A stretch of DNA of 64,000 nucleotides from Ceriagrion tenellum (Eukaryota > Arthropoda > Insecta > Odonata > Coenagrionidae), in NCBI GenBank assembly GCA_963169105.1, contig OY720636.1:106578539-106642538 (forward strand). The letters are read 5' to 3'. This document shows, one piece after another, positions 1 to 11,665 of this stretch. The first letter of the stretch is position 1; each line of letters begins with the position of its first letter. The notes beneath the pieces are model-generated. The model made no database searches. It saw only the letters and a list, made by a program, of their open reading frames with translations, and was not told the DNA's origin. A program made the translations under genes and the position numbers.

Positions 1-370
1 ACTTTGTCCTTATCTGATATCGGGAGCGGATCGACTTCGACTTTCTGCTGCATATTATCAAGATCGTCATTTTTATCTCATACCAGTGGCATTCAAGTAA
101 CTTCCGTGTTCCTGTCTCGACTTCGAATTTAATCAGTTTAAACTTTCTCTTAAAATTGAACATCTTTCCCCGCACGAATCTTCTTGACCAGTTCTTGCGC
201 GTATAAAAAATTATATTTTCTCTCCTTTGCAGCAGTGCTGGGGTATCATGAGCGTTATCTTTCGTGGCACAATACAGAAAAGTCACGTTGTGTTCTCCTG
301 ATTGTTGGGGTGTATATTTGAAGTAGGAGATGTAATATTTGAGGCGAAAGCTATGTCATTTTTTCCACTA
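1..370. other. No feature seen
   Basis: AT-rich sequence with no recognisable gene or repeat. Confidence 0.5.
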
Positions 371-1244
371 ATGATAGATCATCTACATCTACGTGATACC
401 CTGCCAGCCACCACGAGGGTGTGTGGCAGGGGGTGAAGATCACCAAACATGCACTATTGACATACAAGTAGGATATTTAAGGGAGATATGCTAGATAATA
501 GGGTCACATGGAGCTAGATGGTTAGTATCTACATAATAAGGAAGAGATTATTGGTTGTTATTACATGCATAATGCACTACAGACTACTCTAACTATATTT
601 CACCTACCTATCCCTTTGCTACGCTGCCTATTGTTCTCTCTTATAGTACGAGGGAAAAATGGCATTTTAAATCTATCGGTACGACAATCTATCTCTCTAA
701 TCTTGTTAATATGATCAAACCTAGCATAATACGCAGGGGTTCTCAATATATATCTAACGTTATCTGTGAACAACTCGATTTCGAATTTACTTAAAAGGTT
801 TAACCTAAATTTTAACCTGCGTTCTGATAGTAATTCCCATCCTAGTTCTTCTATTAAGCTTGTAACACTTATACAATTATCATAACGGCCTTTAGCAAAC
901 CTAGCAGATCTCCTTTGCACGCGCTCTAATTCTTTAATCATACCTTCCTCGTACGGCTCCCATATACTAGCGGCATATTCTAAATGAGGCCTGACAAGTG
1001 TAAAATAGCTTCTTTCTCGTACTCTCTCATCGCATTTGCCTAGAACCCTTTTTACGAATCCTAATCTACGGTTTGCTACACTACTTATTTCCCTGATGTG
1101 TTTCCCCCATGACATGTCTTCAGTGATGCTGACGCCTAAGTACTTAATTGAATCTACGTTACATATTTTGTTTTCTTTGATGCAATAATTATTCCGGGGA
1201 AAGCCATTCTTTTTCCAAAAATTCATAATCGCGCATTTATTCAA
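371..1244 (-). mobile_element. Truncated CR1/jockey-like LINE with CATCTA-type tail
   Basis: A 214-codon frame on the minus strand (1244 to 600) encodes the C-terminal, post-catalytic region of a LINE reverse transcriptase. Landmarks are the segment with YLGV and WGKHIREI, then RPHLEYAASIWEPYE, ELERVQRRSARF, LEELGWE.LSERR, and FFPRTIR near the end. The palm and fingers are missing, so the copy is 5'-truncated near 1244, where another LINE group begins. The 3' end is an ACCCTGCCAGCCACC segment and a CATCTACATCTA tail at 371-392 (read on +). The frame is unusually intact for so short a relic. Confidence 0.85.
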
Positions 1245-1429
1245 AGATCAGTTACTATGGGAAGGATAATGAGGCAATGGATGAAGGAAGAAGAGAACCC
1301 ACCGGAAAAAATCTGAACTTAGCGACAGGTAGATGCTAGGTAGTCCAAATTTAAAAAAAACATCTAACGGACGGAGTGCTGTACTTAAATGCACTCTTTA
1401 TCGCATCCAATTTCTTCTCCTAACTCGAG

Positions 1430-1970
1430 AGTACCATCACGTGGGACGGTGGACATCAAGCGGAGAATAGCCCAAGCTAAGAAGGCGTTCATGGGAAAAA
1501 GACAACTGATGTGCTCAAGGAAGATATGACTACCAACCAGGGAACAGTATGTGAAAACATTAGTGTGGAGCATGATACTCTATGGATTGGAAGCATTGAA
1601 CATTGGAAAAGCTGACCAGAAAAGACCAGAAGCCTTCAAGACCTTGTGCTCGTGGAGGATGCTGAAGATAAAATGATCGGACAAAATACGAAAAGATGAA
1701 CTGCACGGAAGAATAGAAGAGGAAAGCACCGTATGGAACTTGATAGAGAAAAGAAGAACAAAATGGATTGGAAACACCCTGAGACACAATGAGTTTGTCA
1801 AGAACATAATTGAAGGCAAAACTGAGGGGAAGGTTCCCTGAGGAAGACCGAGGAATAAGTTCATAGACCAAATGAAGAAGACAGTACATAGAAAGAAAAA
1901 TCAAGAGGTAACGGAACTCGTATTATATAGGGAAGGGTGGAGGGCTGCAGTAAACCAATCTTAGGATTGA
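1430..1970 (+). mobile_element. LINE RT C-terminal relic (EGWRAAVNQS tail)
   Basis: Reading on + with a few stops gives IKRRIAQAKKAFMGKRQL, QYVKTLVWSMILYGLEAL, KRPEAFKTLCSWRMLKIK, KRRTKWIGNTLRHNEFVKN, IIEGKTEGKVP and finally REGWRAAVNQS followed by stops. This is the conserved C-terminal region of a LINE endonuclease/RT polyprotein, after the catalytic domain. Stops fall within the SRKI and LKIK segments, so the copy is dead. It abuts the 371-1244 element tail to tail. Confidence 0.85.
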
Positions 1971-4257
1971 ATAACCAATGAATGATCGAACTCAAGTACA
2001 CAAGGCATTGAGGTTCCCCAGGTTTATATTAATCACTACCCAAGATTCGAAGAAATACTCTCAGGAAAGGGATTACCAATATTATGACCCTCGCACAAAC
2101 CTCCAAGTGCTTATTTGTGGGCTCTATGATGGTCCGTCAGTTGCTATACAAGCAACTAAACTAGTGAGAAGAAATGTCTCAGATGGAAGTTAGCGACTAT
2201 TTCATTATTAACAACATTTTTTCTGAGGAAAACGTGAAAGTGTTTAAATGGAGTGGCTGCATAGGCGGCCCCAAAGGAGTGGCAGTAGGGGCGAATGCCA
2301 CCCCAAGAATATGGGGTAGTATTTTTCATAGACCTACAACTAAAAGTCTAAATTTTTTTTGCAGGGGACTACGAAGGTCGTATGGCAATGGAAATGTAAG
2401 CTAAATTAGGGTTGCTATACATATATTTTTTTCTGCGATTGTAAACCAAATAATTTTGAAATCAGTCGAAACTTGGTAGTGATTGAGATGGAAAGATGTA
2501 TTCAGTAAAAACTTACTCCAATAAAAAGGCTAAATTTTTTTCCCATACCACTTTAAATGCTACCTACATTTTGCACAGAGTTACGAATTTCCCGGGCGAC
2601 ACCCCTGATTTACCTGGGGGTTCTCCACACTAAGGAAGCTGTATGCTTACCTGAACGTGGCCCGTGAGATACTTCTTAACCTATTTAAGACAATAGGGTA
2701 TTGTTGGATTGGATTGGATATTTGGGGAGGGGACCGACGGTCGTTTGCGCCATAGGGTATAGGTAAGGGAGGAAGGTTGGATAGAAACCTGGCGTCAGCA
2801 TTAGCCTGCTCTTAACGAAAGGCGTCAAGGGGACCACGGTTTAACGTCTCATCCGACAGACGGAGTACTTCACTTGAAGTGCCCTCCACAAGACACTCAT
2901 GTAGATAGGGTATTGTATCAGGGTGAAAACATGCTTAAGATTTTTAAAGGATACGGTAAAGAGAAAAGGATTCTATTTCCGCTAAGCCATGAATTTATTT
3001 AATTTTCTCTACGGCCGTCTCGCGTAGTTTAACGTACAATTTGTAACGTTTGCAACTTGCAATTATCAGCGTGTGTGCTATATGCACAATTTGTATCATG
3101 GCAGGCTAGATGAGGGTGTACTTGTACATTTCGCCTCGCGCGACGTTTCGTACGTTAAATTCCGTTTCACTTGCGTTGATGTTAGACATACAGAGGAGCA
3201 CTCGCAAGAATTAAGAAGTAAAGCTCTACTATATCTGGAAAATAGTGTAATATAGAGCTTTATTTAGAGGCTAATGCGACAGAAATCGAGTCTCATGGGA
3301 AAAGTTAAACGTATCTTCCGGAAAGATCTCTAATTTACTTCCCTATCATAATTTGTTACTCTTCTGAATCTTGACGCACTCAAATCAATATGAAAAGACT
3401 AATGTCCCGCACACCTAGAAGAACGTTTTGTTTCATGTCGTCCACGATGTTCATAGATATTCTGGCCAGATCTGTGCTCTGAGCGATTGTTTGGACTCGG
3501 GGAAAGACTCCGAAAAGAAGGCCTCTTCCTCGAAGTTGACATTATTTTGTGGGTGTCGTGTGCTGCAAAGGCATGCCTAACCCACCTGGGGTCGGTCCTA
3601 TCGCGGCTTGTTATCTCTTTCGATTCTTGAGAGACAGGCTAACCCTGCCTAATCATCAGTTCAATCAGTCTCGGACTCCTCCTCGACATCTTCCCTGCTT
3701 CCTGTTGTCACGTTTCGAATCTGGCCCCACGTCTCGAATTCTTCCCCATGCGACAACACGTCTCCCTTATCCCCCGACGAGTGGGAAGGACGGTGGAAGA
3801 AAGGTCCCCCTCGGTCGCCATCGTCGTGGTTGAAAAAGTTGAGAGGTGGTCAGAACAGACTAAGCAAGGAAGACATCCTACCAGAAGAGGATACAACTAA
3901 CGGCTAGTTACTCAAACTTGGTAGTAAAGAAGGCACATTTTTCTTCCCTCAACTTAAACCTTATACGGACCACGTAAATTATAACCCTATACATTCATTT
4001 TCCCGCTTCATTTCTCACCCTTAATCAATTTTTCTTCCTTTTGCTTTGTCTTCTCCTCTCCTTCCTTAACTTTTAATGTCCTTTAAGGAAGAACTTTATT
4101 AAATCATATCTTGGGTAAATAAGACACTGTCTCTAGCATTACTCGGTGGAACTCCTTCATGATGAACGGAAAACAAGTACTTGATTATGATTCCACACTC
4201 TCATACTTGTTTTTCATTTATCATAAATCATAACCAAGTACTTGATTTTGATTTATT
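1971..4257. other. Mostly unassigned sequence
   Basis: Apart from the dispersed repeat at 2703-2908 nothing is recognisable. Frames of 60-95 codons occur on both strands at 3549-3896 in a somewhat GC-richer stretch, but none shows a known domain. Confidence 0.5.
2703..2908 (+). repeat. Dispersed repeat (AAACCTGGCGTC type), copy 1
   Basis: A GC-richer block with GGATTGGATATTTGGGGAGG, AGAAACCTGGCGTC, AGCATTAGCC and GTCTCATCCGACAGACGGAG. Part of it recurs at 16160. The type of element is unknown; no coding or terminal repeats are visible. Confidence 0.5.
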
Positions 4258-4461
4258 TTGAGTGTGCTCTTAATTGGTAGTGAAGCTTGGACGATAACAG
4301 TTGATAAGCAGAAGAGTTTGAAAGCCTTGAAAATGTGGTGTAATTGGAGAATGACTAGCATTAAATGGGGAGATGAAGAGAAAATTTGTTTTGTAAAAAC
4401 CCTGAGAGGAAGACGAGACAAACTTACGGGACAAACGTTGCGATACAACAGACTGTCTTAA
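4258..4461 (+). mobile_element. Short fragment of a LINE RT C-terminus
   Basis: The frame encodes LIGSEAWTITVDKQKSLKAL, MWCNWRMTSIKW and further residues, the counterpart of YGLEAL..RPEAF..WRMLKIK in the 1430 copy. Both ends are truncated. Just upstream, AAGTACTTGATT occurs twice (4177 and 4234), perhaps an unrelated short duplication. Confidence 0.65.
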
Positions 4462-5472
4462 AAATAACGAGGGAGGAATGAACCGGGAGAAATTTCTAAG
4501 CCCAAGAGTGGAATAAATGATCCCAATCATGAAGGGTGTCGAAGTTAATAATCATGTAGTATTAAAGCGGCGGTCATCTAGAGGTCAGAATCACCATCAA
4601 ACTTAGGCAGCAAAAACCTGCGCTTGTCGAAGTATTTTGCAACCTGGGATGGATGGGTGCGGCAATGGATGAAGTAAGAAATACGTTTTGGACAGATTAG
4701 CCCAAGCAAAAATGACAATCTCACATAAATAGCTCCAGCTACTATAAGATTCTCTAAGAATCTAAGGTCAAACCATAAGCGTTTCAGCACTTAGAGATAT
4801 TAGTAATACCAATGGCATAGGCAGGGTGGGAAAAGAGTCTGCGATCTTGGATTGACCAGCGGACGCAGTTACAGCCAGCCAACCAAAAATTCCGCATTCC
4901 TCAAGGAAAATTACGATAAAAGGGTGAGTCATTGCCGGCTAACAATAAGTGTCACTGGGAAATAAGAGAATCTAAAATAAAATATAAAAATCCGACGGTT
5001 CTTGCGAAATCGAGTTGAATTTTTACATGATGGAGAAATAATATGTGCAATACCCATTCCACAAAAAAAATTTTCGTGGAAAATTGCATGTTTTATTTCT
5101 TCGTTAAAATAAAACATTACCAAGCCCACTGCAAATATTTGAAATATTTAGCCTTGTTTCTCTATACTTTAGCAACGAGCTTGCAATTTATTTTCCGGAG
5201 GTGCTAAATTGCTCTCAAAGGGTAAAAGTATATTTATTGGAATCGCACAAGTTTTTATTCGAAGCTCTCTTAATTTTACAATTGAATTCCATGAAGTCTT
5301 GTCCTCAACCATCGCTTACAAATGTCTTTTCATGACGAAAATAAAAAAAATAAAGATGTTTAGCGTGCAGATGGAGAAACAGTAAAATTATCCTGCCTCA
5401 ATGGAGGCCACCAGCATCATATCAGAGAAAGAACGAGGCTTGTGTGGTTAGGAATGGCAAGTCGGGACATTT

Positions 5473-5560
5473 TTCCCCCGAGGCTCTGGGGAGCCTCGGG
5501 GGAAGACTCGGGGTCACCTGGGCCCTTTGCCTTCGGCCCAGGTGACGGCCAACTTTGGCT
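5473..5560 (+). other. Cluster of strong GC-rich hairpins
   Basis: The first hairpin (5473-5504) has a 13-bp perfect stem TTCCCCCGAGGCT/AGCCTCGGGGGAA with loop CTGGGG. The second (5514-5545) has an 11-bp perfect stem TCACCTGGGCC/GGCCCAGGTGA with a 10-base loop. A third short one (GCCAA/TTGGC) follows at about 5548. They are 9 bases apart in otherwise ordinary sequence. Confidence 0.7.
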
Positions 5561-5931
5561 GTCGGTGATTGAAAGAATCGAGCTGGCGGAAAGGTCCTAC
5601 GGTCCCTCATAGGAAGGCTCAGAGATCCCTGGAGATGAGGATAGGGTGGGCAAAAGAGGGAAGTGGGGAAAGAGGTGGAGGAAGGAGACAAATATAGGGA
5701 TAATGAGGTGAGGACAGGGTCCGGAATGGCAGCATTTGCGCTCGTGCGCACACTCTCTAGTTTCGTCCTTTCTCCTCCGTTCCAATTATAGAATTTCTTC
5801 CTTTATTTCGATGGGAGTTTCCGTCTACCCTTCAAAGTGAGAGTCAAGAGATGTGCCACGATGGATGGCGCATTTTTATTTAAATATTGAGCCATGATAA
5901 TAAAAGAAGCGTGCTCTTACGGCTTGTATAC

Positions 5932-6076
5932 AATAAGAAGGGTGAAACTCCAATAGCCGTAAACAAAAATCTTTCAGGGATAATAGTTAGGGGTAATAGA
6001 AATAGTATTAATATTGATCATCGATTATCCCAGATAGGTTTTTGCTAACGGCTATTGAATTTTCACCCTTATTATT
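5932..6076. mobile_element. Foldback element of about 145 bp
   Basis: Arms of about 52 bp pair end to end: left AATAAGAAGGGTGAAA, CAATAGCCGT, GGGATAAT; right the complements ending CACCCTTATTATT. The central 30 bases are AT-rich. There is no coding capacity. Its size and ends suggest a MITE; no clear target duplication is visible. Confidence 0.7.
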
Positions 6077-7333
6077 GAGCTATTAAATGCTGTGAAATGT
6101 AGAATGGCTGCACAAGTAATTGCTGCAGTGAGAATCGAAAATATATTAAGTGACATAATTTTTTCATGAGCTTGATTTTTACTTGAATATGCGCTATTTC
6201 CTTAGGCATATGAACTATAATTATAGTTTGTTTCGATGTTATAAAATAATTTTCTGATCAAGATGATGTATAAGAACGAAACCCTGAAAGTTTACCTGTC
6301 TATGGGAAATCGCACATGTACACATTATTTATTATGGAAATAATCAGCACAGCATTTCCAGAATCCTCGAATGCTATAAACATTTTCCTCTGCCTTACCC
6401 ATAAATAATAGTGATGATTTGGTTTTGTTCGTTTATGTACCCGTTTGATTACCGAGATGATGTTCGAGATGTGCCACAATGGATGAAAATTTTGGATTAT
6501 TAATTGAGTGCATTGAATATTGGGAAATGCATATGTATGAGAAATTGAAGAGACAAATTTAACTGAATATGTGGCCAATAAACTTTCTCCTGCCTTACCT
6601 ACGATATGAGTGAAATGATGTGTACACATTCATATAAACATTGACTGCTGACTATGACGAAATTATATGATCGGGTGGATGAAGTGGCCATCATTACTGG
6701 TTTCCCATTGCCAGATCAATGGTTATAATCCAAGACTTGTTGGAGACAATAAATGGGATCCAGATTCCTGCCATATTGAGTTATTTAGGGAAAATTTCAA
6801 ATTCAGCGCTCAGTCGTACAAAAAGGACGTAAAACTATGCACATTTAGGCAGATATTCTGTTATTATAGATCTTATGGCGGCACTAGGTTCATCTTCACC
6901 CTTCCTGGCTCAGCTTCCCATGTAATCCATCTTCCACCAATCGGAATAAAATTTGTCGACGTCGAAAATGACCTCAGCTATTGCTTTCCCAATGAACAAA
7001 CGATAGAAACTTCAGTTATAACCATACTTTAGGTTAGGTCACTCAGTCCAAGTTTTTAGTGGACAAACACTTCAAAAAAGCTCAAAAACATAGCCATGGC
7101 AGAAAAGAGAGGAAAATGGGGAAGATTGTGCGGAGTAAATGCCGAGGTGAAATGAAATTTAGAAGATACTGATTGAAGAGCGGGAAAGTTAGGTGGACGA
7201 GTAATGAGGCTGGAAAATTAAAGAAAATTCAGGCCTCCCGAAGACGCAGTATGGATGAGGAACTGAAGAAGAAATGGGCAGAAAGACGTCTTTAAATAGG
7301 TTACTTATCAAGCTCTAACACAATTTCTCTCTA
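6077..7333. other. Unassigned sequence
   Basis: The longest + frame (6667-7032, 121 codons) has mixed composition and no recognisable domain or splice context. I do not call it a gene. Confidence 0.4.
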
Positions 7334-7425
7334 CTCAGGATGGCCGAGCGGTTCATGGCGCTGCGTTCAGATCGCAGTCCGGTTCTCCGGGCGTGGATTC
7401 GAATCCCAGTTCTCATAAATTTTTT
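7334..7425 (+). tRNA. tRNA-Leu (CAG)-like gene, probably decayed
   Basis: An 83-nt sequence has the type II layout: acceptor CTCAGGA, D arm GGCCGAGCGGTTCATGGC, anticodon arm CTGCG-TTCAGAT-CGCAG with anticodon CAG, a long variable arm CCGG-TTCT-CCGG, and the T loop in GGATTCGAATCC. A run of six T follows at 7420-7425, a pol III terminator. Acceptor pairing is damaged (3' strand TTCTCAT) and the T stem has two mismatches, so it is likely a pseudogene or a recently inactivated copy. Confidence 0.6.
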
Positions 7426-7719
7426 ATTCGTGCTAGGGGCAAAAGGGAACAGTACTGAAGTAAGCATCAAAATTCATCTTCGTCCCAACGAAGGCGTTCG
7501 TTCTTATAAACAAGTAATCTACCATAAATATCTCGAATCACCTTATGGTGAAAGCATCACTGCGTTCAATTTGTACGAAGGATATGTTGCCGACCCCGCC
7601 GTCCCTCCTCCCATATTTCTACGATCATTCGAGGAGCAGCGCGCTGATATCAAGACCTAGTTTATTTTTACTCTGTGAGTGCGATCGCATTGTTTTTCTT
7701 AAAGGCGAGTGCATTTTAA

Positions 7720-7928
7720 AGCCCTTGTTACACGACACATTAACCCGTACTAGTTAATATGTGAATGCATGAACACGTGAATGAGCGCGAAAATTCACCA
7801 TATAACCACACCAACTTGAACAAATGCATGAACCGAAAAACAGGACCTGCTTTATTTGGGTCACGTATTCGTATATGAGCTTTTACATGAACACTTTCGG
7901 GTTAATATAAGTATCGTGTAACCAGGCT
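7720..7928. mobile_element. Second TTAA-type MITE family
   Basis: Terminal inverted repeats are AGCCCTTGTTACACGA on the left and TCGTGTAACCAGGCT on the right, with TTAA at 7716-7719 and 7929-7932. The interior is unrelated to the 8888 family, although the TTACACG core of the termini is similar, so the same transposase could have mobilised both. That is inference. Confidence 0.8.
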
Positions 7929-8212
7929 TTAAAAGTTAAGCGTTTTTTGAATAAGAATATGATCAAGCCAACATGGTGACAAAGTTTTTTATCAATCATT
8001 CCATTCCTATTTTTCTTGCATATTATTACATTTCATGCACGTTTAGATATATTACTTTGGTGCAGCAAAAGCATTTATCTAAATACTTTATTCTCTATGC
8101 CATAACCACACAACCAATCAAATAAACCAGTCTGATCTGCTCTTTTCAATGGAATTATCGGATAGCCCAGGGCCATACGTAAAGTACATAAGTAAACATG
8201 CGCAAAGTATTG

Positions 8213-8364
8213 TGAGTTCCGTTTATTCGGTTTTTTCCCACGTTGATTCATTTTTATGGACAACAGTTTCGCTTGCGTTACAGCCAGCGTCGTCAGGTCC
8301 TGATGCGAACCTGTTTCCCATAAAAATGAAACAACGTGGAAAAAACCCGAATAAACGGAACTCA
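8213..8364. mobile_element. Palindromic element with hammerhead-like module (minus)
   Basis: Arms of about 47 bp (GAGTTCCGTTTATTCGG outward) pair across a 60-base centre. On the minus strand the centre reads CTGACGA (8296-8290), C, a GCT..AGC hairpin (8288-8271), then GAAAC (8270-8266). CTGACGA fits the CUGANGA core with N = C. Confidence 0.65.
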
Positions 8365-8887
8365 TCAAATCGCCGCGGAGGCCCTCGTACCAATGAAGAA
8401 ATGAGATTAGAAAAAATTACATCCCACTCCATGCGTAACTTGAGTAACAACCTGATGTGCGGATGAAGTGTTTCCGCCGTGGAGTTGGAGTAATAAAATC
8501 TGCTAAGCTTTTTTAAAATCATAATTGAATTTATCAATCAATTTCTGAAGACATTTTGTTGGAATGTTGCTCAAAAACCATAATCTTATGTATAGTAACG
8601 GGTTGTTTACCTTAACTTGAGAGGTCATTGTTGGTGTATTTCTTGAAGAATACAGACTTGTATCAAAAGCATTGAGACGTGTCTTTCATTACTCGCTCCG
8701 AAATCGCACCATATCTTCACACATTTCAAAGGGACAGCCTCCTGAGGCGCCGAGCCGTCCACATTTTTGTCAGCATTTGTAATAATGCAGCAGCCTTTGG
8801 TCACTGAGAGCACGTTTTCATAAATTTTTAAGTGAGCTGAAAATAATACTAGAACACTATATTTAAGTGCATCTGTTTATGCGTTAA

Positions 8888-9066
8888 GGCTGCTTTACAC
8901 GGTATATTTTATGGTACAAACGAATGTATTATGGAATGTACAAGAAACTGAATGGAGACAGAGCAGGTTCTATTTCCCGTTAAGTCATTCAGACAATCAT
9001 ACAATTTTCCTCATGCAAGAGTTCATACATGCGTTTGTACAAAATAATTTATCGTGTAAAGCGTCC
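8888..9066. mobile_element. TTAA-flanked MITE, copy 1
   Basis: Terminal inverted repeats begin GGCTGCTTTACACGG (left) and end CGTGTAAAGCGTCC (right). The element is 179 bp and is preceded by TTAA at 8884-8887 and followed by TTTA, a one-base decay of TTAA. TTAA target duplications are typical of the piggyBac superfamily. It is about 85-90% identical to the copy at 34472. Open frames inside are fortuitous. Confidence 0.8.
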
Positions 9067-10352
9067 TTTATAATTCACCATATAGACAGTATTAGAGATG
9101 ATACAGGCATAATACTTTAATTTATAACAACTTATACGTCAAGACAATACAAAACTTTGCAGAGGAGATGGGGGAGCGCGGTAGTTGCATTGTTAAACAT
9201 AGGGTAAGTCGGCAATTAAGGAGAATTGCGCCGTATATAAATCTGCAATACGCAAAAATTCTACTTGCTAAAGCCTAGAGAACTAAAGATAGTACCCAGC
9301 ATACTTCTACATCATGACTAAAAATTGAATAATATTACCATTTTTTTAAAGACTAGTTTCATGTATGAAAGAGAAGTCGGATGAAATGCTCGCAATAATC
9401 TCTTAGGACTTGTTCCAAGTCTTCTTGCATGTTCATCCTCACATATGTACCAAGAAATATCACACTCTATCAGGGTATGCCGTAGAGTCAAGAAAGAGTC
9501 GAAGTATCAATTCACTTCTACACAGAAGTAAAAAGAGTGCGACGATCTAGCCGAGTGATGGCCATAGTGACTAATCCGATCTCTTCCCTGCGAGCACATC
9601 CGACGGAAGTGGACCACGCTGATATCTCGGGCTCATGTGCTACTGTTCCTCATCATACAGATGTACTCCCAGGCCTATAAGTTAAACTGATAGCCGTCGC
9701 AAAGTCGCATTGCAGTGCGACGACCACCCATTTAGGTCTCAGGCGCCAGTTTTGACTTTGGCATGGTTTTTAAATGGAATAATAGCGTTGGAGGTTAGCA
9801 TGCTTCAATTCTTACTGCTCTATCGAAGTCATTACAGAGTCTTGGCATGATGTGCATATAAACAAAAGAAATTTTGAGGATCATCGGCTGATCTCAGTCG
9901 TATTCGATTAACAGTATTTATGTCGAGTCGCCAGTGCATCTGTCCAACACCCGGAAGATTTTCGGCCCATTCTAAATATAGAGGAGTCTCATTCATTCGG
10001 CGAAGATTGGACGCATCCGTTCAACATATGTTCATTGTTCCCCTTAATTTGAACCTCTTAGTACCTCATTAACTTGAAAGGCGTCCTTCCAAAATTAGTC
10101 CATTCACCCTCGCCAGGGTGGATTTGCCAAACTGTATTTTTGTGTGGGCCGTCAGCTTCTGAGATTGGTATCAGGTTGACAAAATCAACGGCGTTACCAT
10201 TTACGAGCATATAATTCATGCTGCGACAGGATAAATAAAATCAATATTGACACTATTTGGCTCGTTATATATTCAAAAAGTTTAAAGTTCTCATATGAAT
10301 GAGTTGATTGTGGCCGAACATTTGAAAGGAATATAATTTTACTCTATACCTA
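9067..10352. other. No feature seen
   Basis: Unique-looking sequence without open frames or repeats that I can recognise. Confidence 0.5.
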
Positions 10353-11665
10353 AATTACATCTACATCTACATCAACGTCATACCCTGCAAGCCACCCAAA
10401 GGGTGTGTGGCAGGGGGTGCTTCCACACCAGGCATGCATGAATGATACGGTAGAACACCCAAACTACATTGAAACCAGAGTACCACACATGCAACGCGCC
10501 CATTAACAATCTACTAACCAAGAAACATTCTATCGTCAATCGTTCCAACGTGCAAGGGGCACAAGGACTACTACTACATATTCAAAATATCATGCATAAA
10601 CAAGAACATAAATATTTACATCATACATATATAAGAACGTAGAGAATATAAAGAAAAAGATTTACTGTCTGCCTATTGTCACAATTCGAACTATTCATGA
10701 CGACGATCATAGCTGTTATGGTCCCGAATGGCACGCGGAAAAAATGACATTTTATACCTATCGGTTCTACAATCTAGCTCTCTAATTTTATTGGCGCGAT
10801 CTAATCTGCCGTAGTACGAGGGGGTTAATAGTATGTTTTTTACGTCGTCAGAGAAATGGTTTTCCTGAAATTTAGTTAGGAGGTTAAGCCTATAATTTAA
10901 TCTACGCTGTGATAGCGATTCCCATCCTAATTCTTCTAACAGTCCAGACACACTAGCCAACTTATCGTAGCATCGTTTCACAAACCTAGCTCCTCTTCGC
11001 TGTACGCGATCTAACTCTGATATCAACCCCGTTTCGTATGGATCCCATACACTAACAGCATATTCCAGATGAGGCCTAACGATTGAAAAATAACAACGTT
11101 CTTTCACTTTCTCATCACATTTTCCGAGTACTGTCTTGATAAAGCCTAGCTTCCTGTATGCTTGACCGCATATTTCCCGAATATGTTTTCCCCAAGATAT
11201 GTCGTGAGTAATTGTGACCTCTAAGTACTTGACAGACTCGGCGTGAATAATTTCCGTATTATTAATTCTGTAAGCCCTACCTGGCGTATTTTTCTTTTTC
11301 CAAAAGCTGACTGCTACGCACTTTTTTATATTTAGTTCCATCTGCCACTTTTCGCACCAAGCATGAATATCAAGTAGGTCGATTGTTAACGAGTCACTAT
11401 CTTCGGAATTGATAATATCCTTATACACAACCGCGTCGTATGCGAAGAGTCAAAGCTTACTTTTAACGACGTTGCTAATATTATTTATGTACAAGAGAAA
11501 TAAAAGTGGACCAATGACACTTCCCTGAGGAACACCCGATGTAACGCTGTGTTTGACATGATACCGTCTATGACAACCCTTTGTTCCGGCCCATGTAAGA
11601 ATTGATTAATTCAACTAATAATATTTTTATCTATTCCATATGCTTCTAAGTAACGAATACTTATT
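10353..11665 (-). mobile_element. CR1/jockey-like LINE with partial RT palm, disrupted
   Basis: This is the longest copy of the same family as 371-1244. On the minus strand, LEAYGIDKNII appears near 11650, followed by a frameshift. The RT motif SGVPQGSVIGPLLFLLYIN lies at about 11545-11485. A stop codon comes next and then LFAYDAVVY at about 11452-11426, in place of the catalytic F/YADD box. The remaining 245-codon frame (11428-10691) runs through WGKHIREI, RPHLEYAVSVWDPYE, DRVQRRGARF, LEELGWESLSQRR and FFPRAIR. The 3' end at 10353-10430 carries the ATCTACATCTACATC tail and the ACCCTGCAAGCCACC segment. The element is inactive: the stop, the frameshift and the Asp-to-Tyr change all break it. 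Confidence 0.9.

Noticed and set aside
6667..7032. A 121-codon + frame as a possible gene
   Set aside because: No domain, signal peptide or splice context; one such frame is expected by chance in 64 kb.
8149..8537. Overlapping open frames of about 100 codons on both strands
   Set aside because: They read through the two arms of a palindrome, so the frames are mirror artefacts.
8911..9120. A 69-codon frame
   Set aside because: It lies almost wholly within a MITE.
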